A stretch of 52,716 nucleotides of DNA from a virus, in the IMG/VR virus record IMGVR_UViG_3300013004_000058, positions 1-52,716 of that record; one strand, 5' to 3'. Below the pieces are notes generated by a model. The model was given only the letters and a program-made list of their open reading frames with translations. It was not told the DNA's origin and searched no databases. A program made the position numbers and the translations under genes. Position 1 is the first letter of the stretch. The number at the start of each line of letters is the position of its first letter. This document shows positions 28,601 through 36,600 of the stretch, in pieces.

Positions 28601-31600
28601 GGCTGTATACAATAAGGTTAAGAACAAGAAAGCTTTCTCTGACGCTGTAAGTGGTATTAAGTTAGGTCTTAGTAAGACAGATGAGTTGATGAGCTTTGGT
28701 GGTAGAAAGCTTGGTATTCGTACACAGTTAAATGAGTTAGCTAAGTTATATACAGTAGCTGCTTCTCCTGCAGAAGACAGCACATACTTTGGTGTAGATG
28801 GTAATAGAATACAATCTGACACAGATGCAAACTATCCTTCTTTATTAGAATACGTATTTAACTCTTCTGATACGTTAGAAGAATTGAAGCAAAACATGCC
28901 TCAATTAAATGATGTATTCTCTACAAACAGCCAAGTCTTAAAGTTAGGTGGTAAGTTCTTTGATGAAGAAGGTAATAGAATTGCTGAAATCAAGTTACAA
29001 TACATACAAGGAGTTAAGGATATTGTAAACAATGATGGTCAAACAACATCTTCTCTAAGCATAGGTGATAGGTACATTACAGAAATGAACCAAAACTTAG
29101 ATGGTAGATATTATGTATTAATCCCTGCAGATAGTTCTAGAGAGTGGATGATGGACTTAGGTAATACAATTGCCTACACAGATGTAGCTGCTGGAAATGT
29201 AGATACATTGTTCACAGATGTATTCTTAGGCTATTTAAAAGATGAGATTAAGTTAGCTCAAGACAGCACTAACAGAACTAAGCTTAGAAATGTAGGAGAT
29301 AAAGCTACAGAACTTAGATTCTTAAAGGATATGCTTCCTGCTAACTTGTTAAAGGAGATAAATACTCTTATTGAGAAGAGAGCATCAGAAGCAGAGATTA
29401 ATGATTTCATTTCTAAGAATCGTGAGGATAAAGACGAACAACCTGGTTTAGATTCAAGTATTTTAGAGTCATTAGATAACACTGTAACTAAGACTAGACA
29501 AAACTTAGTAGAAACACAAAAGGTTATTGCTAGTAAAGAAGCAGGTAGTTTCTTAATGCCTGAAATAGAGAACAGATTTACTGAAAAAGCTGGCTTAAAT
29601 AAGTTTGCCTTGACAGATCAAGACGTTAATAATGTTATCAAGTTTGCTAATGCTAACTACATGATTAACAACGTGGAGTTCCATAAGATTTTGTTTGGTG
29701 ATCCATATCAGTTTGAGATTAAGGGCAATCAATTAGATGAGACTAAGCGTATTAAGTCTTTCTTATCTCCAAGAAGAATCACTGTAAACTCTGATGAGTT
29801 TAACAACTTATTCAATAAACAATATAATACTGTAGCTGGTGTTGAGTTAACTCCTAATGACTATGGATATCATGAGCATAAAAACTTTGCTAAGACATTC
29901 ACAGCTGCTGACGTAAATGTAACAGATAGTTTCTACCCTAAATCAAATGAAGCAGATGCTGCTTCTTGGATTATGGATGGTGCGTTTAAAGAAGTGAAGT
30001 TAAAGAATGGTCAATGGTCTGATGAGGCTGAAGCATGGCATCAGTGGCAAATGGCTTACACAAGACAGAACGTTCCTGGCTACACTTACAGAAGTGAAGC
30101 ATTGCGTAAACATGATGAAGCGTTAGTAGAACAACCTGAACCTTTATATGTTACAGATGTATTGAAACCTATTGTATCTGGTAACAAGTTTGGTAAAGCA
30201 AACTTTGATCTAGTACTAGATAAGTTTTCTCAAATGCCTTTATACTATAAAGCTATAAAAGGAACTAACCTTGGCAAATTCTATGAGAAGATGTTCAAGG
30301 AAGGATATGACTATGCTGTAGTAGTTTCTGGTAGAAAGGTGGGAGCTGAGAAGTTACATAAATTATACAATGAAGATGGTAGCTTTAATGAAGAACCATT
30401 TAATAATACAATCAATGTTGGCTGGGATAGTTATGGTATCCAAGTAGAAAATAGCTATGACAAAGACAGCAAACAAACTCTTGGTTCTCAGTTAACTAAG
30501 TTGTCTACTGTTGACTTATATAATAATGGTAAGGCTAATAATGAAGCTGCTAGAAAGGCAGTAGAAAAGAATACAGAAGTATTAAAAGAGATGTTACTTA
30601 ATGGATATCAAGAGTTATTAAGAAAGCTTGGTATTGAAGACCTAGGTGACAATTTTGTTGTTAAAGATAAAACTGTTGTAGCTGATACATTGAGACAAGA
30701 GATGCTTAAGAGAGAAATGTCTGAGAATGGTATTGATAGTATATCTATTGATCCAGAAACTGGAGAGTTTTATATGCCATTCGAAGCATCTACAAACTAC
30801 ATTCAAATCAAGAACATCTTGTATTCAATTGTAAATAAGTCTATTGTATCTCCTAAGGTGAATGGTTTCCCTGCTGTACAGGTTCCTGTAACAATGTGGG
30901 AGAAAGCTGGTGAGTCTAGAGGAGAAGGATTAAAAAAGTCTGCTCTTAAGTTCTACACTAAAGAAGATCCATACATGGAAGTATATCTTCCTGCATGGTT
31001 CAAGAAACAATTACCTAAAGGTAAGACTGATGAAGAACTGATTAAGTTATTAGAAGGATCAGAGATATTAAAGGGTATAGGATTTCGTATTCCAACACAG
31101 GGTTTAAACTCTGCAGAGGTATTTAGAATCAAAGGTTTCCTACCTGAGTTTATGGGTAAGACAATTGTGGTTCCTTCTGAGATCACCACAAAAGCTGGAT
31201 CTGACTTTGACATAGATAAATTAAATCTATACTTAAAGAACATATATGTAACTCCTTCTGGAGAGATTAAGTCTGTACCATTCTTTGGATATGGAGATCA
31301 AGCTAAAGAGGCTATCAAGAAGTTTATTCTTGAAGAAGACATCAAAGCAATGTTAGATATCAATAGTGAAATCTCTGGAAGCAGAGTTGATGACTATGGT
31401 ACATTAGCAGATAAGCTATACAAGCAATCGCTTGAGAATGAATACTTTAGATCTATCGAAGCATTGTTAACTCTAGAAGAGAACTTTGATAGATTGACTT
31501 CTCCTAATACAGACAAGACTCTTAAAGATATTGCTAATGATTTAGATATATTAAGAGGGGAGAATGAAGGTGGTATCAAGAACAGATTGTTAGATAGAAA

Positions 31601-33608
31601 CTACATGACTAATCAAAGACATGCGTTCTTGACTGGTAAGAGATGGATTGGTATTGCTGCTGTAAACATTACAGGTAATTCCCTTGCACAGAAGACAGAC
31701 GTGTTTGTAGAGAATCCACAAACAGAAATGGCTTTACAACATAATAAGTTTACTGATGGTGGCTTTGAGCATATATCACTTTCTGGTATGTTAGATCAAG
31801 CTGGTAAATATATCTCTGATAAGTTATCAATGTATGCGAATGCTTTCGTAGATATTGCTAATGACCCATACATCATGAAGATTATTTACAGCAATAGAGT
31901 TGTAGGTACATTTGTGTTGTTAGAGCGTGCAGGTGTTCCTATGAAGACAGTGACTATGTTTATGAATCAGCCTATTGTAAGAGAACATATCAAAAACTTA
32001 GATGCTAATGGTGCTCCTAGATATGCAATAAGCAATGCTGATTATATTAAACAGGCTAAGATAAACTTCCCTGCAAATCCAAAAGCTATCCAAGCAGCTA
32101 CAGTTGCTGAAGGTAACTTTGAAGATAACATATCTTCTTATGCTAAGAATACAATGACTGAAGCTCAGAATGCTGAACAACACAAGATACTGAATGAGTT
32201 CTTATCTTATGTTACCCTAGCTGATGAGAACTTCAACTTCACACAGGCTATCAATTATGATACCACTACGTTTAGAAATGCTGATGACTTCTATAGAAAA
32301 GAAATGATGACTGATCGTGCACAAACTAAAGGTGCTATTAGTTCTCCAGAGAAGGTTTTAGAAAGCTCATTCTTAGGTACAGAAAAAACTGTGTTAGATC
32401 AATCTAATACAGCGTTGGGTGCTATCCTTAAGTTTAACCAATCTGAATTCAGAGGAGTGCTTGAGAATACTATTCAACAATATGCTGAGAAGTTTTACAT
32501 GGCTAAGGATACATTTAATAGAGTGGCTGAAAAAGCTACAGCAAGCCTACTTGATTATATTATTCAAACAGGTAGAAAGAACGCATTGAATATCAGTGAG
32601 TTATCTTTTGGTCCAGAGTCTGTAGCAGTGAAGTTAGAAGAAGCTAAACAAAAATATCCTAATGTACAAATACTACAAGACTTAGTTGTAGTGTCTGCAG
32701 AAAGACCAAACAGTCCTAAGACTATTAAGCTTAAAGCTAATGTAAAAGAAGCTTATGACGAGAACATGTATATTGGTATGATGAGAGAGTTAAGAGACAA
32801 TCCAGATACTAACCAACTATATAAAGATCTTATCAAAGTAGCTATCATACAAGGTACATATCAATCTGCTGTGTCTATCAAGAATATTATTCCTATTGAA
32901 GACTATTCTGCAGAGGTAAAGAATATTGTAAACACAGCTGTGGTAGATACAAACATTCAAGAGTTTGCTAACAACAATTGGTTCCAAAGAAACAATTGGA
33001 AGAATCCAGATGTCACTCCTGCTATTGCTCCTTATATTGATGAAGAGTCTGTAACAGAGATTGGTGAATTCAAGAATCAAATAGTTTCTCAATACAAGTT
33101 TTCAGGATTTGTAGAAATCCCAGAGATTGGAATTGGTGAAAATGATAAACTTGTACTATCTGTAGGAGAAAAATCTAAAGCTGCTGGCTATGATATGATA
33201 ACTATCCCACGCATTATTACTACTAAGTATGGTGAGATGATTGACTTCATGACTGGCAAGACTATTACAAGAGCAGGCTATGCAGAATTAAAAACTAAGG
33301 GTGATCCTATTATTGGACAAATGTTTGGTTATCAGAAAGTTAAGTTTGTAAGTGGTGAAGCATTAAGAACATATAAAGGAAAGTTTGTATTTAAGATGGT
33401 AAACTTATATGGAGATGGACAATTCACTTCTGAATATTATAAATTCAACAAACCTTCTGAGCTAGATAATAATACAGGCAAGGTGAACAATGAAATCCCT
33501 AATTCAGAAATCATAAAATACTTTACAGGTATTGTTGAAAATGAATTAAATTCGCAACCTGAAACAGAAACAGATCTAAGTACTAAAGACTTTAAATGTA
33601 AATTCTAA
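22614..33608 (+). CDS. Giant virion-packaged DNA-dependent RNA polymerase (crAss-like)
   Basis: 3,664 residues. The catalytic loop is SDFDID, with Asp2864, Asp2866 and Asp2868 as Mg ligands; just before it come FRIPTQGLNS, KGFLPEFMGK and VPSEITTKAG, the signature of the crAss-like single-chain polymerase (phi14:2 gp66 type) with two double-psi beta-barrels. The family enzyme is ejected with DNA and transcribes early genes. This protein is much longer than phi14:2 gp66. The extra N-terminal part has two hydrophobic Gly/Ala segments (about 92-118 and 180-200) that may help membrane passage, and a degenerate zincin domain (HEIFE at 1555-1559, then ERIADDFAEF) in which the second metal His is Glu. 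Coupled to both neighbours by TAATG overlaps. Polymerase identity is strong; N-terminal roles are inferred. Confidence 0.87.
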   Translation: MPDKIVNLGGTIEGFPNTPVVNTDIRQSKGPTPSITDLYTQGLSTVKPAGVKAVPTSNIYIGERYAAVRPGEDLEEMYGQQQSSADKWKNGAIKFFGTATASLVSGTAGLVYGVGSAIKDGKFSSLYNNDLTRKMDETFIQGLDNTAPNYYTTKERDSDWWSPDNIWTANFFSDKLMKNLGYTVGALAGGVGWAKLLKTLGTTNALVRGGYGLEAVTAAENAMQAVPKVNQFAAFDGAVNSVAQKYLKTPLAKILSDPERIVASTMGTFGEASLEALQNANEFRKGAIEQYVRKYGKNPTGADLEEIDDYVSSVGNFTWGMNTLLLTGTNYIQLPKILGSSNRADKMLLNQIEKKGQGAAFTEVMPATKFGKVLQRSKDVSKLFFAPSEAFEEGAQFAIQVGTNDYFNRAFRNRQGTQDFLTALNGTMGNVLGKGVEETISTKEGLESILIGGLSGGIQRARNTIQQQGILGTGGLRRANTDIALGALNQSNIETVLGDYARYIGIGIGSQKARQQAIVNNDKVSEKDFENDFTLSYIMPRVKYGKVDSIGEELSYYSQQSSTEEGFQQLVANGIVNAGESREDFLARITNVARITKNINDLYDSLGRKYSNQPGYTSEILDKMVYSLAKVGSYDVRIPEVNNLLFIAGVNTQDILQSVIKENKPNKEAVEESLKQINEMDVTSETKDDLKTALSDIIELGLRRKMFIDEYDAIKANPTEFQFKPDVEFGATEEVPVTVTEEEEQKVTPEGQIELFPTKKERKLEVGREYFLKQPVRKEDNTLTLAPKIKVLSQTLGGEFEVQLPRGNVSFLTPEDFAKLDLADEGAASPELRDIMEAAIDNVLSTSEFAGVTLPEGEDKLASLNSLNNAQLVDAVETEFNALSETYLKEQADLQANREKMNAVADKIKSAQTDIAATSGVVPTGNNDEDLMNTPSSKETPKKDAGILFTSSTSASVDWEKVLAPNVTRYNEFINKVKTFKNNKNIKAIVVTQKQEAALGLAGLGELSFREGNFDTDLLNDPIEGFIGLVFVEDKKGERQFIDKNGNPIGKVGEQVELNKVVFTSMPAAKLTNSKGEPRNRAGQEEQAALELAAYEVYRKDLREAAEEEYPIFNFTPSKGIAITDDVKKSVGGVLVPENQIATQQVLTVVTKGGVDHVDGITYNFPNGRPVFQSQDTLEYLNNSNLTKDQASAVYNVLKAMSNEAKQQIVAKKPVKFNEIYKRFLQGVTFYTNADAVAKGVGEGSSNRIYIEGSVLHIGSNTYDFANIEKQEIPIVSDLQGVFHNVNSFTVNLGLGEPFVEFYVDAAGKLAQRSWKNYQSYLLASKNPDGSGRIAPLTTTVAKPTEAVPYTHKQKYIILNGLELPKQSVAKPAEPGVETYKSNVGDVTYTVTTDSKGDFTVDLVGENPNIQKIVDNPQLMAVATQQLKDLGKFDELDQPIQTAAKFAAEVITAKLLSERKAAAPVVEEEVITPDQPKNINIGDAEYRRIGRTDVDRISDAELALFKEWHAKNAKTIPYEVLENVIKINNTEKAWGAFENGVAKFFKGAQRGTEYHEIFEGIWKGFLSQGEQQSILDEFKAQTGSFLDRESGRRIDYANATDQQAKERIADDFAEFRLGKLPARNLTEKIKNFFKAIVDFFKSFVNKPTLKEDLFKAIDTGEFADRTLPETVKNQAAEYRKIEGINAKQTNEFVQDITARVFGEIFANNSSLFNIEDITAFDLFNRIKEKYIQNNVIGDNPVTQITENQYAKLVERTKEFLKTYRIEFDEDSRVTVNDDGANRKDYAAEAFTVNFKKSSPYAVKLLIGTLIKTKGLNQEASAVLKRPEADTSSIGGLKLLPFNQAFTTLMNRLSNTRSIPEFVSKLHELAKQNSDYVRLFERLGGNLTTGQIDFASYQPHDIRLFTNFYQVFTKQRPDALAMFMDGNNVYTAPANQASAIAGIRSEWIENMKTKAEQPGSIISYNGRVYKVKKEDYNIKFPEDKVAFLGELGIEFPMAVYNKVKNKKAFSDAVSGIKLGLSKTDELMSFGGRKLGIRTQLNELAKLYTVAASPAEDSTYFGVDGNRIQSDTDANYPSLLEYVFNSSDTLEELKQNMPQLNDVFSTNSQVLKLGGKFFDEEGNRIAEIKLQYIQGVKDIVNNDGQTTSSLSIGDRYITEMNQNLDGRYYVLIPADSSREWMMDLGNTIAYTDVAAGNVDTLFTDVFLGYLKDEIKLAQDSTNRTKLRNVGDKATELRFLKDMLPANLLKEINTLIEKRASEAEINDFISKNREDKDEQPGLDSSILESLDNTVTKTRQNLVETQKVIASKEAGSFLMPEIENRFTEKAGLNKFALTDQDVNNVIKFANANYMINNVEFHKILFGDPYQFEIKGNQLDETKRIKSFLSPRRITVNSDEFNNLFNKQYNTVAGVELTPNDYGYHEHKNFAKTFTAADVNVTDSFYPKSNEADAASWIMDGAFKEVKLKNGQWSDEAEAWHQWQMAYTRQNVPGYTYRSEALRKHDEALVEQPEPLYVTDVLKPIVSGNKFGKANFDLVLDKFSQMPLYYKAIKGTNLGKFYEKMFKEGYDYAVVVSGRKVGAEKLHKLYNEDGSFNEEPFNNTINVGWDSYGIQVENSYDKDSKQTLGSQLTKLSTVDLYNNGKANNEAARKAVEKNTEVLKEMLLNGYQELLRKLGIEDLGDNFVVKDKTVVADTLRQEMLKREMSENGIDSISIDPETGEFYMPFEASTNYIQIKNILYSIVNKSIVSPKVNGFPAVQVPVTMWEKAGESRGEGLKKSALKFYTKEDPYMEVYLPAWFKKQLPKGKTDEELIKLLEGSEILKGIGFRIPTQGLNSAEVFRIKGFLPEFMGKTIVVPSEITTKAGSDFDIDKLNLYLKNIYVTPSGEIKSVPFFGYGDQAKEAIKKFILEEDIKAMLDINSEISGSRVDDYGTLADKLYKQSLENEYFRSIEALLTLEENFDRLTSPNTDKTLKDIANDLDILRGENEGGIKNRLLDRNYMTNQRHAFLTGKRWIGIAAVNITGNSLAQKTDVFVENPQTEMALQHNKFTDGGFEHISLSGMLDQAGKYISDKLSMYANAFVDIANDPYIMKIIYSNRVVGTFVLLERAGVPMKTVTMFMNQPIVREHIKNLDANGAPRYAISNADYIKQAKINFPANPKAIQAATVAEGNFEDNISSYAKNTMTEAQNAEQHKILNEFLSYVTLADENFNFTQAINYDTTTFRNADDFYRKEMMTDRAQTKGAISSPEKVLESSFLGTEKTVLDQSNTALGAILKFNQSEFRGVLENTIQQYAEKFYMAKDTFNRVAEKATASLLDYIIQTGRKNALNISELSFGPESVAVKLEEAKQKYPNVQILQDLVVVSAERPNSPKTIKLKANVKEAYDENMYIGMMRELRDNPDTNQLYKDLIKVAIIQGTYQSAVSIKNIIPIEDYSAEVKNIVNTAVVDTNIQEFANNNWFQRNNWKNPDVTPAIAPYIDEESVTEIGEFKNQIVSQYKFSGFVEIPEIGIGENDKLVLSVGEKSKAAGYDMITIPRIITTKYGEMIDFMTGKTITRAGYAELKTKGDPIIGQMFGYQKVKFVSGEALRTYKGKFVFKMVNLYGDGQFTSEYYKFNKPSELDNNTGKVNNEIPNSEIIKYFTGIVENELNSQPETETDLSTKDFKCKF

Positions 33609-36600
33609 TGAGTTGTCAAACAGGTATAAAAACTGCAGTTGAGAAATATGTACAGAACAAGCCTTACTTGAACTTTGATGGTAAGGACTTTATAGAAGTG
33701 AGGACATCTCCTAGAGAGAAAGTTAATCCTGAAAACTACTATGGAGTATCACGTTCTGTGGCAGACACTCTTAACAAAGCAATCAATTCTGAAATTGCCC
33801 TAGGGAAAGTATTCTATCCCAAAGCATATTCAGATAAGATAGGAGTTATTATTGCTCCTACAGTGAAGCAGTTGGATGCTTTGAATGCAAAAGATGCAGC
33901 TGAGCTTGACCAAGCTTTGGCTGAATTAGATCTTGAGATACCTGAGGCTAATAGACTAGATCTTGAGAATGACACTACGTTTGGTGTCAACTCTGATGGA
34001 GATAGTATTTTATTACAAACAGGAGAGATACCTGCTTCTAAAGCAGCCCCTCAAACTGTAAGTCTTGTTAAAGATCTTTTAAATAGAATAGGTGTAGATA
34101 TTAAAACACTACAAGCCATAGAGATAGATGGTATTAAGCAAGATGTAAATGGTGTTGCTGACATCATGCAAAAGCTTGTAAAGGTAACTCAAGGTAAAGA
34201 AGATGTAGCTCTTACAGAAGAAGCTATGCACTTTGTTGTAGAAATACTAGAGCAAAAGAACCCTCAGTTATTTAATAGGTTGCTAGGAGAAATCAATAGC
34301 TACAAAATGTACTCTGATGTCCTAGCTACATATGGTAAGTATAAACAATATCAAACTGCTGATGGCAAACCTAACATCAGAAAGTTAAAAGTGGAGGCTA
34401 TTGGTAAAGTTTTAGCTGAGACTATTATTAAAAAGAATGAAGGTTCTACAGAGAAGCCTGAGCTATTAGCTAAGGTGGAAGGTTGGTGGAACCAAATAGT
34501 TGACTTTATTAAAGGATTATTTGTTAAGTCTGGGTTTGATCAAGCAGCTATGATGGTATTAGGTGGTGAAGAAATTGGAACTGTAGATGATATTAGAAAT
34601 GCTGAAGGTGTGTATTTCCAACAAAACATCAATTCTCAACAGGCTATAATTGATAAGCTAAGATTTACTAGTGATCAGATTACAAAAGATGACACTGGTT
34701 ATTTAATCAATGGTAATAGAATCAAGAGAAGAGTTACTGACTTTGTTAAGGATTGGTATAGCACAAGATTTTCTAACAAAGACTTAACTAAGTCTGAGTA
34801 TGATCAAGCTGTAGATGATCTTAAGAAAGAAAAAGGTACAGCAGGACATGCTGATATTGAACACATGCTTAAAAACTATTTTTTAAATGAAGATGGTACA
34901 TTAAGACCTGAGAATGAAAGACCTGATGATAATGGATATGTATCTCAGTTAAATCCTAAGAACAAAGACTTGTACACTATATTAAAGAAAAACATGGCTG
35001 CTCGTTTGGAACAATTTAACAAAACAGCTCCTGGTACTAAGTTTCTTGCTGAGATGACTGTATATGATGCATCACGTGATGTAGCTGGTACTATAGACTT
35101 TATTGCTGTTACTCCTGAAGGAAAGGTGAGCATCTTAGACTGGAAGTTTATGGACCTTAATGTTCAAAGATATAAAGATGTTCCTTGGTATAAGGTTAGT
35201 GGTTGGAGACAACAAATGAAACAATACAAGTCTATTATAGAAAAGGGATATGGTGTTAAGCCAGAGGACTTTGAACAGACAAGAATGATTCCTATCAGAG
35301 CAATCTATTCTGGAGCTATTCCTAAAGAAGGTGTGCTACCACAGTTAACAGGTGTTCAGATAGGAAATGTAGATTTAAAGAAAGAAGAACTGGCATATTT
35401 ATTACCTGTAGGATTAGAAACTGAGAAGACTGGTATTAAGAAGGTGGATACTTTGATTGAGAAGTTGAATAAGATATATGATACTATATCTTCTAAGAAA
35501 GCTACTCCTGAAGAGAAAAGAAATAAGGCTGAGTTGTTAAACTCATTGTATGAGTCTATTAGACAATTACAAATCAGACAGAACGTTGAGCCTCTTGTTA
35601 GACAAGCTAAGTTATTAAATGCTGATGTTCAAAGAGTTATAGATACATATAACAATGAGTGGAAAGGTAAGGATGCTGGATCATTCACAGACAAACAAAA
35701 GAGTGAACTATCTGACAGAATCCTATCTTATGAAACCTCTCTAATGGTTTATACATCTTTGGCAACAGACTTAAAGAGTGTGTTTAAAAAAGACATGTCT
35801 GAGAAAGATCAAGCACTGTGGCAAGATATCAGAGACACTGCAGAAAGTGCAAATGAACTTGAAGCAGATCTTGAAGAAGTGAGAAAAGACTTTGCTGAGA
35901 ACGTTATCGCTAAGGATGCAAACGTTATGGACTATTTAAAACCTGAGAAGGTTATTAAAGGGTTTAGTAAGTTGTTTAACTCTACGTCTGTAATACAGCT
36001 TAAGTCTACTGAGATTTTATATAAGATGGCTAACAGAGCCTTTGGTCTTGCGTCTATTGAAACGTCAGAACAAGGAAACAAACTTTTAGCTATTAAAGAG
36101 AAGTATGATAAGTGGGCTAAGTCTAAAGGACTTACAAACAAAAACTACTTTGACATCATCAAGAAGAAGGGCAAGAATGAGTTGATAGATGAATATAGTC
36201 CTGAGTTCTACAAAACTTTAAAGAGTAAGATTGCTGAGAAAGATACACAATGGGTTAGAGATAACATAGACGTGTCTGCTTACAATGAATTCTTAAAAGA
36301 ACAAAAGGAAAAAGAACTTAAGAGAATAGAAGATAAGACTAGATTTGGTGATGAAGAGACTATAAAGAAAGATAAGAAAAGAGAGATTGCTGAAACAAAT
36401 GCTTTGTATAATACATCAACATCTGATTCTCCTGGTTGGTTATTGTATGATCTTACTAAGAAGTTTCCTAAGAAAGAAAATTGGCAGTCTGAAGCATGGA
36501 AAGAACTTAACAAAGCAGAGAACAAACCTGCCAAAGAATTCTTTGATTATATTAGAGAGAGGAATGAATACTTAGATCAGATTGGTTACATTAACAAAGC

